A stretch of DNA of 64,000 nucleotides from Caulobacter sp. Root343 (GCF_001425745.1 NZ_LMDF01000001.1:62001-126000); one strand, 5' to 3'; counted from the first letter of the stretch, positions 9,316 through 19,222 are shown. Notes: generated from the sequence alone by a model not told the origin. Numbers and translations: made by a program.

Positions 9316-10134
9316 ATGACGAGCGTTTCCCTGCTGGGCGTGCCCCATGACGACTATTCCTCGCACCTGAAGGGCGCGGCCGGCGCGCCGGGGCCGATCC
9401 GCCAGGTGCTGTGGTCCGACGCCCACGGGCTGGTCAGCGAGACGCGGGTCGACCTGGGCGAGCCCGGGCGGCTGGTCGACCACGGCGACGTGGCCTTCGA
9501 CGCGGCGACCGACCCTTGGGACGCGATCGAGGCGAAGGTGGGTCAGGTGCTGAAAGCGGGACATCCGCTGATCAGCCTGGGCGGCGACCATGCGGTCAGC
9601 CATCCGATCCTGCGCGCGACGCGCAAGCGCCATCCGCGCCTGACCATCGTGCACATCGACGCCCACAGCGATCTCTACGACGTCTATCAGGGCGATCGGC
9701 GGTCGCACGCCTGCCCGTTCGCGCGGATCATGGAGGAGGAACTGGCCGACCGGTTGATCCAGATCGGCATTCGCTGCGTGAACCCGCACCACGACGCCCA
9801 GATCGCCCGGTTCGGCGTGGAGGTGGTCGAGGCGCATCTCTGGCGCCGCAGCCTGCCGCTGAAGCTGGACACGCCCGTCTATGTGTCGCTGGACCTCGAC
9901 GCGCTGGACCCGGCCTTCGCGCCGGGCGTCTCGCATCCCGAGCCGGGCGGTCTGTCGACGCGGCAGGTGATCGACATCATCCACACGATCGATCAGCCGA
10001 TCGTCGGCGCCGACATCGTCGAGTACAATCCCGGCCGCGACGTGAACGGCCTGACCGCCGGGGTGGCGGCCAAGCTGCTCAAGGAGATCGCCGGCATGAT
10101 GGTCCGGACTAGCTCCGGGGCTGGCCGAAGCTAG
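9316..10134 (+). CDS. Ureohydrolase (arginase/agmatinase/formimidoylglutamase) family
   Basis: 272 residues. The manganese-binding motifs of the ureohydrolase fold are complete: LGGDHAVSHP, then HIDAHSDLYD (Asp-Ala-His-Xaa-Asp-Xaa-Xaa-Asp), then SLDLDALDPAFAPG. These enzymes hydrolyse guanidino or formimino groups. Which substrate this one uses (arginine, agmatine, formimidoylglutamate or another guanidino acid) cannot be told from the motifs. The gene is divergent from a LysR regulator that probably controls it. The 3' end overlaps a 43-codon reverse-strand reading frame by 4 bases. Confidence 0.9.
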   Translation: MTSVSLLGVPHDDYSSHLKGAAGAPGPIRQVLWSDAHGLVSETRVDLGEPGRLVDHGDVAFDAATDPWDAIEAKVGQVLKAGHPLISLGGDHAVSHPILRATRKRHPRLTIVHIDAHSDLYDVYQGDRRSHACPFARIMEEELADRLIQIGIRCVNPHHDAQIARFGVEVVEAHLWRRSLPLKLDTPVYVSLDLDALDPAFAPGVSHPEPGGLSTRQVIDIIHTIDQPIVGADIVEYNPGRDVNGLTAGVAAKLLKEIAGMMVRTSSGAGRS

Positions 10135-10262
10135 GCGTTCTCGTCCGAGGGTTGCTCGTCGCTGGCCGGGGGACGCTTGGCGGCGGCCTTCTCGGCGGCC
10201 TTGGCCGCCTTCTGGCGCTCGCGTTCCTTGCGTTCGAAATCGTAGTTGGGTTTACGGGCCAT
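10131..10262 (-). CDS. Small basic Lys/Ala-rich protein (43 aa)
   Basis: 43 codons, ATG at 10262 to TAG at 10131, beginning MARKPNYDFERKERERQKAA and continuing as a charged Ala/Lys helix ending in an acidic tail. It starts one base after the stop codon of the DUF6481-like gene on the same strand, so it is probably translated by coupling. Its start matches a short alphaproteobacterial family of basic proteins that I recall only loosely, so no function is given. Its stop overlaps the end of the ureohydrolase gene. Confidence 0.6.
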   Translation of the reverse strand: MARKPNYDFERKERERQKAAKAAEKAAAKRPPASDEQPSDENA

Positions 10263-10263
10263 C

Positions 10264-10623
10264 TTAAGAGCGCGCCTTCCGTGCGGCGTAGCGCGCGTCG
10301 CGCTTGGCCTTGGCTTCGGCGTTCGAGAGCGCCTTGCGTTCCTTGCGCTCGCCGCGCTTGGCGGTCAACGCGTCGGCGGCGAGGGCGGCTTCGGCGTCGA
10401 CCAGGGCCTGGGCGGTCTCGGCGGCGGCTTGGCGCACGGCGGCCTTGGCCACGGCCCGGTCCTCACGCACCTGGCTCAGTTCGGCGGTCCGCATCTCGGC
10501 GCGCTGGGCGAACTGAGGATCGGTGCTTGACGCGCGCGGCTTGAACTTGGCCAGCAGGGCCGCCTTTGCGTCGGCGGCGGTCTTCTGGCGTTGCGTGTGG
10601 CCGATGTCTTGCGATGCGTGCAT
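10264..10623 (-). CDS. DUF6481-like alanine-rich helical protein
   Basis: 119 residues from ATG 10623. It is almost entirely a charged, Ala-rich helix: AADAKAALLAKFKPR near the start, a middle of repeated Ala/Arg/Glu heptads, and KAKRDARYAARKARS at the end. This start and end resemble the DUF6481 family, small helical proteins of alphaproteobacteria with unknown role. The high content of Lys and Arg suggests binding to nucleic acid or to another acidic partner, which is inference only. It is followed directly by the 43-aa basic protein. Confidence 0.68.
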   Translation of the reverse strand: MHASQDIGHTQRQKTAADAKAALLAKFKPRASSTDPQFAQRAEMRTAELSQVREDRAVAKAAVRQAAAETAQALVDAEAALAADALTAKRGERKERKALSNAEAKAKRDARYAARKARS

Positions 10624-10862
10624 GAGGTCTTTCGTGAAGCGCGGCTCTAGGCGAGCCACGAGATCGGGTCCCAAAAGGATTTGAGACAAGCCAAAGCCAA
10701 GCTTCAATGAATTGGCGAGAAGCCGGCGGCCCGATCGATTTCTGGAAAATCCACTATGCGCGAAGTTCTCACCAGGGCGCAATGTCTTTTTGAGTTTTAT
10801 TTTTGCGGTGGCGGCGAAATTCGGAGTAATGATCGGTCTTTGAAGTTCTCGGTGTGTATTCC

Positions 10863-11138
10863 ATGGCTTTCGGCAAGGTTTCCAAGCCGCCCCGCACGGG
10901 CGCTGGCGCATTGATCCTCGAGCGCGAGGAGCGGGCGGTGGCCTTCTCCGTGCTGTTCGCGGACGGCCAGGGCGCCAAGCGTGGCGGCAAGGGCAGCATC
11001 ACCGCCGACGCCGAGGTGCTGCGCCAGGCCTTCCGCAGCGGCGAGTGCCGCCTGGTCCTGGACGACGGCGTCGCTCTGCGGATCGCGGTGATCGCCCACA
11101 CCGACGGCGGCGACACGGCCTATTTCGAGCTGCGCTGA
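10863..11138 (+). CDS. Conserved-looking hypothetical protein
   Basis: 91 residues from ATG 10863; a GTG at 10854 would add three. The sequence begins MAFGKVSKPPRTGAGALILERE and continues as alternating strands and turns with no membrane segment, signal peptide or recognised motif. It has the codon bias of the surrounding core genes (G/C at third positions), which supports it as real coding. It sits 110 bases before ftsW in the same direction, without an obvious terminator between. Function unknown. Confidence 0.6.
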   Translation: MAFGKVSKPPRTGAGALILEREERAVAFSVLFADGQGAKRGGKGSITADAEVLRQAFRSGECRLVLDDGVALRIAVIAHTDGGDTAYFELR

Positions 11139-11248
11139 GGTCCAAGGCGGGAGGGGCCGGGGCGCGCTACGCGCTTTTCGCCGCATGTCCACGGACTTAG
11201 ACTGGCCAAGCAAGATTTGATTAACCCTGCGGTCCGACTCTTCCCGCC

Positions 11249-12421
11249 ATGGCCTCCAACGCGACACACGCCTTCGCCCGCACCGACCGCACCGCGCTCG
11301 GCATCTGGTGGTGGACGACTGATCGCTGGCTCCTTGGAGCCACGGCGCTGTTGGTCACCCTGGGCATGCTGCTGTCGTTCGCCTCGAGCCCGGCGGCGGC
11401 CCAGCGGATCGGCATCGGCGACCAGTTCCACTTCGCCCTGCGCCAGTGCGTGTTCGCCAGCGGCGCGGCGGTGATCCTGCTGACCACGTCGATGCTGTCG
11501 CCCAAGGGGATCCGGCGTTCGGCCTTCTTCATCTATATCGCGGCGATCGCCATCATGATCGCCTTGCCGTTCATCGGCCACAACGCCAAGGGCGCCACCC
11601 GCTGGCTGCAGTTCGGCGGCTTCACCCTGCAGCCGTCCGAGTTCATGAAGCCCGCCCTGATCGTGCTGGTGTCGTGGATGTTCTCGGAAGGCCAGAAGGG
11701 CGAGGGCGTGCCGGGCGTCTCGATCGCCTTCCTGCTGTATTTCATCGCCGTGGCCCTGCTATTGATCCAGCCGGACGTCGGCCAGACCGTGCTGATCACC
11801 ATCGCCTTTGGCGCCGCCTTCTGGATGGCCGGGGTGCCGATCTCGTGGATCATGGGCCTGGGCGCGGTGGCGCTGGCGGGCCTGGGCTCGACCTATTTCC
11901 TGTTCGACCACGTGCACGCCCGGGTGCAGAAGTTCCTCAGCCCCGACCAGGCCGACACCCACCAGGTGACCCGCGCCGCCGAGGCCATTCGCGCCGGCGG
12001 CCTGTTCGGCCGCGGCCCGGGCGAGGGCGTCATGAAGCGCCACGTGCCCGACCTGCACACCGACTTCATCTATTCGGTCGCGGCCGAGGAATACGGCCTG
12101 ATCTTCTCGTGGGCCCTGATCGGCCTGTTCGCCTTCGTGGTGGTGCGCGGATTGTTCAAGGCCATGAAGCTGAACGACTCGTTCGAGCAGGTCGCGGCCG
12201 CCGGCCTGTTCGTGCTGGTGGGCCAGCAAGCCATCATTAACATCGCGGTGAACTTGAACATGATCCCGACCAAGGGCATGACGCTCCCGTTCATCAGTTA
12301 CGGGGGCTCTTCGATGCTCGCGATGGGTTTGACGCTGGGCATGGCCCTGGCCTTGGTGCGCAAGCGCCCCGGCGCCTATGGGGCCAGCGGCGAGTACGGC
12401 GCCGACGGTGCGTTCGCCTGA
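11249..12421 (+). CDS. ftsW: FtsW, SEDS-family septal glycan polymerase
   Basis: 390 residues with about ten membrane segments. SEDS motifs are plain: KGATRWLQFGGFTLQPSEFMKP, the large extracellular loop with LFGRGPGEGVMKRHVPDLHTDFI and AAEEYGL, and the C-terminal PTKGMTLPFISYGGSSML. FtsW polymerises septal glycan with FtsI at the inner membrane. The dcw context (murG starts one base after the ftsW stop) separates it from RodA. The Shine-Dalgarno before ATG 11249 is weak. Confidence 0.96.
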   Translation: MASNATHAFARTDRTALGIWWWTTDRWLLGATALLVTLGMLLSFASSPAAAQRIGIGDQFHFALRQCVFASGAAVILLTTSMLSPKGIRRSAFFIYIAAIAIMIALPFIGHNAKGATRWLQFGGFTLQPSEFMKPALIVLVSWMFSEGQKGEGVPGVSIAFLLYFIAVALLLIQPDVGQTVLITIAFGAAFWMAGVPISWIMGLGAVALAGLGSTYFLFDHVHARVQKFLSPDQADTHQVTRAAEAIRAGGLFGRGPGEGVMKRHVPDLHTDFIYSVAAEEYGLIFSWALIGLFAFVVVRGLFKAMKLNDSFEQVAAAGLFVLVGQQAIINIAVNLNMIPTKGMTLPFISYGGSSMLAMGLTLGMALALVRKRPGAYGASGEYGADGAFA

Positions 12422-12422
12422 C

Positions 12423-13508
12423 ATGAGCAAGCTGGCTGTCGTCGCCGCCGGAGGAACCGGCGGCCACATGTTCCCCGCCCAGGCCCTCGCCGAGGCCTTG
12501 TCCGCCCGTGGCTGGCGCGTCGTTCTGGCCACGGACGATCGCGGCGCGCTCTACGCCGACAAGTTCCCGGCGCAGGAGCGGCTGGCCCTGTCGGCCGCCA
12601 CCGCTAAGGCCAACGATCCGCTGGGCATGGTCAGGGCCGGCTTCGTGGTCATGCAGGGCGTGATGGAGGCCCGCGCGGCCTTCAAGCGCCTGGACCCGGC
12701 CGTGGTGGTCGGCTTCGGCGGCTATCCCGCCCTGCCAGCTCTGCTGGGTGCGCTCAGCCAGAAGCGCCCGACGGTGATCCACGAGCAGAACGCGGTGCTG
12801 GGCCGCGTGAACCGCTTCCTGGCGTCCAGGGTCGACGCGGTCGCCTGCGCCTTCCCGACCTTGCAGATGGCCAAGCTCGGGGTGAAGGCCAAGGCCCACG
12901 TGGTCGGCAACCCGATCCGCCCGCCGGTGCGCGCGCTCTACGACGTGCCCTACCTCGCGCCCGAGGTGCAGCTGCGCGTGCTGGTCACCGGCGGCAGCCA
13001 GGGCGCGCGCTTGCTGTCCGAGCTGATCCCCGAGGCGGTGGCCAAGCTGCCCGAGGACGTCCGTTCGCGGCTGAAGGTGTTCCAGCAGGCCCGCGCCGAG
13101 AGCATGGAAGGCGCGCGCAAGATCTATCGCAACGCCATGGTCGACTGCGAGGTCGCGCCGTTCTTCCGCGACATGGCCGGCTATTTGCGCCAGGCCCATC
13201 TGGTCATCGGCCGCTCGGGCGCCTCGACCTGCACCGAGCTGGCCGTGGCCGGCCGGCCGTCGATCCTGGTGCCGCTGAAGATCGCCGCCGACGACCACCA
13301 GCGCTTCAACGCCAAGCTCCTGGAAGAGGCGGGCGGCGCGGCCGTCTGCCTCGAGGACGAGCTGACCGTCGACGCCATGGCCGGGGCCCTGAACGCCCTG
13401 CTCAAGGATCCCGAGCGTCTGGAGCGGATGGCGGCCGGCGCACGCAGCGTGGCCAAGCCGAACGCGGCGGAAGAGCTGGCGGACCTGGTGGAGAAGACGG
13501 CGCGGTAG
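12423..13508 (+). CDS. murG: UDP-GlcNAc:lipid I GlcNAc transferase MurG
   Basis: 361 residues from ATG 12423. The frame is open upstream inside ftsW, but the family start (KLAVVAAGGTGGHMFPAQALAE) fixes the ATG. GGTGGH (10-15) and the second glycine-rich loop GGSQGARLLS are the two MurG signatures; IGRSGASTCTELAVAGRPSILVP is the UDP-GlcNAc-binding helix. It makes lipid II at the cytoplasmic face. The next gene on the + strand is murC, but about 3 kb of unrelated genes intervene. Confidence 0.96.
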   Translation: MSKLAVVAAGGTGGHMFPAQALAEALSARGWRVVLATDDRGALYADKFPAQERLALSAATAKANDPLGMVRAGFVVMQGVMEARAAFKRLDPAVVVGFGGYPALPALLGALSQKRPTVIHEQNAVLGRVNRFLASRVDAVACAFPTLQMAKLGVKAKAHVVGNPIRPPVRALYDVPYLAPEVQLRVLVTGGSQGARLLSELIPEAVAKLPEDVRSRLKVFQQARAESMEGARKIYRNAMVDCEVAPFFRDMAGYLRQAHLVIGRSGASTCTELAVAGRPSILVPLKIAADDHQRFNAKLLEEAGGAAVCLEDELTVDAMAGALNALLKDPERLERMAAGARSVAKPNAAEELADLVEKTAR

Positions 13509-13510
13509 GA

Positions 13511-14158
13511 TTACTGTTTCTTCATAGCCCGCATGCGCGCAACCAGACTGGTGTATTGATAAACTGCTTTGAGAAGCTCCTTGGCCAACTCAAGAGCCAA
13601 GGAGGCTTCTATCTCCGTGATGTCGTCATAGGATTTAGCTTCTATGTGCGCGGCGTCATTCCCGAGAAGGCGCAGCTCATGAGCTGCCTCGAAAAGTTCG
13701 GTAGGTATTATTACGCTCGATTTTAGGGCTTGAAGTCGAGCAAAGAGATCTTTGCCTGCGGCTTTCCTGTCCTCACAGAGTTCTTCAAGCACCCTCCGAA
13801 CCATCAAGGCGGATGCTCGGTAGGCCCCGGCACCGTGACACAGAATAGCCTCTTCCAGCGATCTCAATATCGGCGCTGGGAGGCTGGAGGCATCGAAGTC
13901 TATCAGCTGGAGAGGATAGGTTTCGAGAATATCGTTAGCCTGAACAACTACGAACACGATTGCTCGGCAATCTGAATTTGGGCAAATCCTCACTCCAGCG
14001 TGCCGCAACGCAATGCTGCCGGAATTTGAGGATTTCCAGTTCAAGTCGGTTACATTCTGATGACCTGTAAAGACGCCGATCTGGCGGCAAGATGGGCATC
14101 TGAGGCTGACGGGGTAGGCGGAGGCGTGCTGACTTGGGCTTTCAAGATGTTGCATCAC
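13511..14158 (-). CDS. DUF4145-like protein with zinc-finger start
   Basis: 215 residues, converging on murG with a 2-base gap. Near the N-terminus are Cys pairs (CPSC and CPNSDC) that look like a zinc ribbon. The C-terminal half, with ALMVRRVLEELCEDRKAAGKD, then ELRLLGNDAAH and a closing helix, matches the DUF4145 pattern found in stand-alone proteins and at the ends of some restriction endonucleases and defence proteins. Base composition is clearly lower in GC than murG, a sign of transfer. A defence role is possible by association but not shown. Confidence 0.72.
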   Translation of the reverse strand: MMQHLESPSQHASAYPVSLRCPSCRQIGVFTGHQNVTDLNWKSSNSGSIALRHAGVRICPNSDCRAIVFVVVQANDILETYPLQLIDFDASSLPAPILRSLEEAILCHGAGAYRASALMVRRVLEELCEDRKAAGKDLFARLQALKSSVIIPTELFEAAHELRLLGNDAAHIEAKSYDDITEIEASLALELAKELLKAVYQYTSLVARMRAMKKQ

Positions 14159-14213
14159 TCAACTCCTGCCGAATGATGATTGCTATCGCGAGTCGTCCTT
14201 CAAGCTGAGCAGC

Positions 14214-14324
14214 TACGATGAGTTTGCTCCAACCTGTCCTGCGGCTCCGCTCCCCGCCTCGATCAGCGGCCGCCTGATCCTCACCGCCTCCTCGACGCCT
14301 TCCGCCACAGGGAACTTGGCGCAT
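14214..14324 (-). pseudogene. Fragment of the 3' end of the gene at 15970-16491
   Basis: Bases 14261-14320 match 15991-16050 at 53 of 60 positions, in the same orientation. The similarity extends with a one-base indel to 14243 on one side and weakly to 14324 on the other. It corresponds to the last 20-30 codons of the exported protein encoded just before murC. No intact frame is preserved. The stretch 14159-14483, otherwise without a gene, contains this fragment and nothing else that I can identify. Confidence 0.65.
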
Positions 14325-14483
14325 GGATCATGTCCTCGCAGATCACCGCGGCCACAGACATCGTTTACGCTGTCCGATAAAAGCCGAGCGTGCGGGCGGT
14401 TATCGCTCGTGATCGGACGTCGGAGCTTTGCCCGAAACTCTCAAAATGTTGCTATTTTGTTCCATGTAGGTCAAGCATCCAGA

Positions 14484-14822
14484 ATGACTGCGGAACATAT
14501 TCGATTTTCCGAGCACACGGTCCGCTACATGGATCAAGACGGTCAAGAGCGTGAGTTCGCGATCGTTTTCGAGTTCGGTACAGACCATGACGTTGAGGTC
14601 GCTGGCGAAGTGATCACGACCATGCGAACCGGCCGCGCGCGCTTTGAATTTCTAGGCCAGAACTCATCGAGCCGAGCCTTGGGCGAGAATGAGGTACAGT
14701 TGGTCCATCGTCTAATGAAGATCTGCGGCAGCCAGTTATTGTGGTTGTCGAAAAACTCGGGTTTCGAACTCTACCAATACCAGCCCGGCGATGCGAAGGA
14801 GCCTCTAGACTTTTTCAAGTGA
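14484..14822 (+). CDS. Hypothetical protein in the murG-murC island
   Basis: 112 residues from ATG 14484. The frame is open back to about 14316, but that part lies in the duplicated fragment and reads unlike protein. The product is hydrophilic and mixed alpha/beta (MTAEHIRFSEHTVRYMDQDG at the start, EPLDFFK at the end) with no membrane segment or recognised motif. Its GC content is lower than that of the dcw genes, which suggests acquisition. No clear Shine-Dalgarno is seen. Function unknown. Confidence 0.5.
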   Translation: MTAEHIRFSEHTVRYMDQDGQEREFAIVFEFGTDHDVEVAGEVITTMRTGRARFEFLGQNSSSRALGENEVQLVHRLMKICGSQLLWLSKNSGFELYQYQPGDAKEPLDFFK

Positions 14823-14856
14823 TCGGATGGCGCGGCCGTGTGCTCGCGCCGGCCTC

Positions 14857-15183
14857 TCAGACGTCGTCTCCGGCCATCCAGGCCGGCAGGTCACTTGAAG
14901 CGTACAGCACACGCCAGACGTCGACGTGGTCTTCCCGGGGCGCGTAGAACACGACGTAGGGATAGCCGCGCAGGGGCCAGCTTCTTAGGCCGGGCAAGCC
15001 AAGTTCATGGGCGTAACGGGTCGCGCCCGCGTCCGGCCGTTCGCCGATCAGCCGGTAGGCGCGTTCCAGCGCGTCGATAAAGCCGACCGCGACCTTCTCC
15101 CCAGCCTTGGCGAGATAGAAGTCCAGCGCGTCATTGACGTCCTCCTCGGCCCGAGCTCTCGGGATGACGTCCCTGCGGTTCAC
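14857..15183 (-). CDS. parE: ParE/RelE-family toxin
   Basis: 108 residues. The sequence follows the ParE pattern: an N-terminal helix pair with ARAEEDVNDALDFYLAKAGE, then FIDALERAYRLIGERPDAGATRY, then the strands LRSWPLRGYPYVVFYAP and VDVWRVLYASSDLPAW. ParE toxins inhibit DNA gyrase in characterised members. Its GTG/ATG start region overlaps the stop of the antitoxin gene by four bases (15180-15183), so the pair is translationally coupled in the usual antitoxin-first order. It lies in the island between murG and murC. Confidence 0.92.
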   Translation of the reverse strand: MNRRDVIPRARAEEDVNDALDFYLAKAGEKVAVGFIDALERAYRLIGERPDAGATRYAHELGLPGLRSWPLRGYPYVVFYAPREDHVDVWRVLYASSDLPAWMAGDDV

Positions 15184-15413
15184 GAACGGGTTCGCACGCG
15201 CGCCCGAAGGTCTTCGAAATAGCGAGCGTCCGCCTTGGCGCCCGGCGCGGATCCGGCGCCGTCCAGCAGCAGGCCGCGGAGACGCTGACGGTCCTGATCC
15301 TTACGGATCAGCTCGCGGATATATTCGCTGCTCGTGCCATAGCCTCGACCGGCGACCTGCTCGTCGACGAAGGTCTTGAGCGCGTCCGGCAGAGAAATGT
15401 TCATCGTCGTCAT
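15180..15413 (-). CDS. parD: ParD-family antitoxin
   Basis: 77 residues. The ribbon-helix-helix start MTTMNISLPDALKTFVDEQV, followed by GYGTSSEYIRELIRKDQDRQ, is typical ParD. An in-frame ATG three codons in (MNISLP) could also be the start. The C-terminal part, rich in charged residues, should wrap the toxin. The gene precedes and overlaps parE. ParD proteins repress their own operon, so the operator is expected just above 15413. Confidence 0.92.
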   Translation of the reverse strand: MTTMNISLPDALKTFVDEQVAGRGYGTSSEYIRELIRKDQDRQRLRGLLLDGAGSAPGAKADARYFEDLRARVRTRS

Positions 15414-15470
15414 GGCGCGAGCATGAGGTTCTTGGCAAAAATTGGCAAGGAGCCGTCCGGACGAAACTAC

Positions 15471-15495
15471 GGTTCAGCCCCTGTCTCGATCAGCG
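15471..15495 (-). repeat. Third copy of the gene-end sequence
   Basis: Twenty-five bases match 15974-15998, the very end of the exported-protein gene near murC, at 23 positions and in the same orientation. Together with the copy at 14243-14324, it brackets the ParDE pair and the hypothetical gene at 14484. Confidence 0.5.
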
Positions 15496-15536
15496 AACGG
15501 CGCGCGTGGCCAAGCCGCTGGAGCGGACGGCGCGTA

Positions 15537-15561
15537 GCGCGGACGGCCGAGCCGTCCGCGC
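15537..15561. terminator. Strong hairpin after the small exported protein gene
   Basis: Perfect 11-bp stem (15537-15547 with 15551-15561) and a 3-base loop, 10 bases past the stop of the - strand gene at 15572. No T run follows, so it may end transcription only weakly or stabilise the mRNA 3' end. Confidence 0.4.
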
Positions 15562-15571
15562 CGGCTGGTCG

Positions 15572-15859
15572 CTATTGGCGGACCAGCTTCTCCATGTCCT
15601 CGGGTTTCACGGCTTGAGGCGCCGACTTGCTGGTCAGCGTGCCGTCCCACCAGGGGCAGCCTTCCGTGGTGTAGTACTCGAAGCACTCGTTCCACGCGGG
15701 CGAGAAGCGCGGGCCGACGGGATCGCACTTGGCCCAGCCCCACTGGATGCAGACCGGCGGCGGCGCGGCCATCGCCGGCTGGGCCAACAGGGGCAGGTTG
15801 AACAGGGTGATCGTCGCGACGGCGGCGCAGGCGGATTTCCAACGCAGGCTGGTCTTCAT
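15572..15859 (-). CDS. Small exported Cys/Trp-containing protein
   Basis: 95 residues from ATG 15859, preceded by GGAGGGAG 5-6 bases upstream, which fixes the start against a longer frame. A clear signal peptide (MKTSLRWKSACAAVATITLF, ending LAQPAMAA) predicts export. The mature part has four Cys residues in WGWAKCDP, WNECFEYY and TEGCPWWDG segments (with PPVCIQW at the start), so disulfides are likely in the periplasm. No family recognised. It is the cargo between the last two gene-end copies of the murG-murC island. Confidence 0.65.
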   Translation of the reverse strand: MKTSLRWKSACAAVATITLFNLPLLAQPAMAAPPPVCIQWGWAKCDPVGPRFSPAWNECFEYYTTEGCPWWDGTLTSKSAPQAVKPEDMEKLVRQ

Positions 15860-15969
15860 GTTCACTCCCTCCATCCTCGGCATGAGGATTGGCGGAAGCT
15901 TTCGCCTACGTCGCGCGATAGTCAATCTTAAGATGTAAAATGACCATTTCTATCTCAGGTCAAGCTTAC

Positions 15970-16489
15970 TCAAGGCTCAGCCCCCGTCTCGATCAGCGGC
16001 CGCCCGATCCTCACCGCCTCTTCGACGCTTCCCGCCACCGCGACCTTGGCGAACGGCTTCCATCCATCACAGACGAGCTTGGCCACCGCCTCGTCCACGC
16101 CGCCCGCCGGCAGCGGCGCGGCCGGGCGCTGGTCGCCGGTGACCGGCCCCTCCCGACCACCGGCCCGGATGCTGCCGAAGCCCGCGTGGGCGATGGTGCG
16201 GGCGTCGCAGTCGATGACCTCGTGACGCCAGCCGCCCCAGAACTCGTCGGCCCCGGCCTTGAAGCCGCCCTCGGTGACCTGGAGGACGCGCAGCCGCGCG
16301 ATCCGGCCGTTCCACTGGACGCTGCCCAGGTCGACGAAGGCCGCGAACCGGCCGACATCGGCCAGGCGCAGCTCAAGCGGGGCCAAGGGGGAGGCAGGCG
16401 AGGGGGCCTGGGCGAGGGCGGGCGCTGTCCACACCCCGAGCGCCAGGAGGGCGTTTCGCGTTGCGCGCAAATGGTCTAATCGGCTTTTC

Positions 16490-16491
<2 letters not shown>
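15970..16491 (-). CDS. Exported hypothetical protein divergent from murC
   Basis: 173 residues from ATG 16491. The start is chosen because it gives a signal peptide ([20 protein letters not shown], cleavage near TAPALAQA). The mature part, with [20 protein letters not shown] and [20 protein letters not shown], resembles small periplasmic proteins of Caulobacterales that report a surface-antigen-like or CNP1-like fold; I cannot name the family with confidence. Its ATG and the ATG of murC share the same CATG tetranucleotide on opposite strands. Its 3' end is repeated twice upstream in the island. Confidence 0.7.
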
Positions 16492-17904
<1,413 letters not shown>

Positions 17905-17908
<4 letters not shown>

Positions 17909-18180
17909 AGATCGGCCGCTGGCTCGCGGCGAAGGCCGCGATCGTCGTCACGGTGATCGCGTACCTGGCCGGCAGCTGGTGGTTCACCGAGCTGCTGACC
18001 AAGCAACGTCCGGCGGCGCCGAGCGGCCGGTTCGTCACGCCGTTCAAGCAGCATGGCGGCGTGACCTATGTGACGCCGGTCGAACACGGGGTCCACATCG
18101 CCCTGATCGTCGTCGGCGTTCTGCTTGTCCTGGCCTGGTGGACGGTCGAGCACTTTGAGAAACGATCCAAGACGCGCTAG
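17905..18180 (+). CDS. Small two-helix membrane protein between murC and murB
   Basis: 91 residues from GTG 17905, which overlaps the murC TGA (GTGA). Two membrane segments are clear: about residues 9-28 ([20 protein letters not shown]) and 67-85 ([17 protein letters not shown]). Between them is a periplasmic-looking loop with [18 protein letters not shown]. The tail is basic (EKRSKTR). Its coupling to murC and its 9-base gap to murB place it firmly in the cell-wall operon. I do not recognise the family. A role in envelope assembly is inference from context. Confidence 0.75.
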
Positions 18181-18189
18181 AGCCCTCGT

Positions 18190-19092
18190 ATGAGCTGGAA
18201 AACCCATCTGCCCGCCGTGCGCGGCAAGTTGCTGATCGACGAGGCCCTGGCGCCGTTCACCTGGTTCCGGGTCGGCGGTCCGGCCGACGTGGTGTTCCTG
18301 CCGGCCGACGAACAGGACCTGGCCGACTTCCTGAAGGCCCTGGATCCGGCGGTTCCGGTGTTGGCCATCGGCGTCGGCTCCAACCTCCTGGTCCGCGACG
18401 GCGGCGTCGAGGGCGTGATCATCCGGCTGGGCAAGGGCTTCAGCGGCGTCGAGGCCCTCGGCGACAACCGCATCAAGGCCGGCAGCGCCGTGCCCGACGC
18501 CATCTTGGCCCGCAAGGCAGCCGAGGCGGGCATCGCCGGGCTGGAGTTCTACGCTGGCATTCCCGGCACGGTCGGCGGCGCCGTGATCATGAACGCCGGC
18601 TGCTACGGCTCCGAGACCGTCAACGTTATCAGGTCCGCGCGGGTGATGAACCGCGCCGGCCAGGTGTCCGAGATCGCCGGCGACGGCTTCGGCTACACCT
18701 ATCGCCACAGCGCCCTGCAAGGCGCGGACCTGATCGTGCTGGACGCGATCTACGAAGGGACGTCCGACGCGCCCGAGGCGATCAAGGCCCGGATGGCCGA
18801 GATCACCAGCCGCCGCGAGACCACCCAGCCGATCCGCGAGAAGACCGGCGGCTCGACCTTCAAGAACCCGCCGGGCCATTCGTCGTGGAAGCTGGTCGAC
18901 GAGGCCGGCTGGCGGGGCAAGCCCTTTGGCGGCGCGATGTTCAGCCCGCTGCACAGCAACTTCCTGATCAACACCGGCGAAGCCACCGCGGCCGACCTTG
19001 AAGGCCTGGGCGAGGCGGTCCGCGCCGACGTGCTGGCCAAGACCGGCGTCCAGCTGGACTGGGAGATCAAGCGGATCGGGCGAGGGAGCTAG
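18190..19092 (+). CDS. murB: UDP-N-acetylenolpyruvoylglucosamine reductase MurB
   Basis: 300 residues. The FAD-binding features are TWFRVGG (24-30), [12 protein letters not shown] (61-72) and [18 protein letters not shown] (123-140). [21 protein letters not shown] carries the catalytic serine of type II MurB, and the protein has the shorter type II architecture. It reduces the enolpyruvyl group with NADPH to give UDP-MurNAc. The gene follows the small membrane protein by 9 bases and is followed by a 220-base gap with repeat sequence. Confidence 0.96.
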   Translation: MSWKTHLPAVRGKLLIDEALAPFTWFRVGGPADVVFLPADEQDLADFLKALDPAVPVLAIGVGSNLLVRDGGVEGVIIRLGKGFSGVEALGDNRIKAGSAVPDAILARKAAEAGIAGLEFYAGIPGTVGGAVIMNAGCYGSETVNVIRSARVMNRAGQVSEIAGDGFGYTYRHSALQGADLIVLDAIYEGTSDAPEAIKARMAEITSRRETTQPIREKTGGSTFKNPPGHSSWKLVDEAGWRGKPFGGAMFSPLHSNFLINTGEATAADLEGLGEAVRADVLAKTGVQLDWEIKRIGRGS

Positions 19093-19104
19093 CCGAACTC
19101 TGCT

Positions 19105-19222
19105 CCCCCCGCAATACGGGGGAGCTGTCGCGGAGCGACTGAGGGGGCTAGCTGGAGGTCGGCCGAGCTGGCCCTCTCCGGCCCTCCGAGCCACCTCCCC
19201 CGCATCGCGGGGGAGGAGAAAA
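19105..19222. repeat. Imperfect inverted GC-rich intergenic repeat
   Basis: Paired CTCCCCC/GGGGGAG blocks bound the gap between murB and the M28 peptidase: CCCCCCGCAATACGGGGG near 19105 and CCTCCCCCGCATCGCGGGGG near 19193. Similar CTCCCCC-type blocks occur at 40531-40674 and 52250-52350, so this is a dispersed intergenic family. Confidence 0.5.

Noticed and set aside
14316..14483. A longer start for the hypothetical gene at 14484
   Set aside because: The added part lies in the duplicated gene-end fragment, and its translation has no similarity to protein. The ATG at 14484 is preferred, though without a clear ribosome site.
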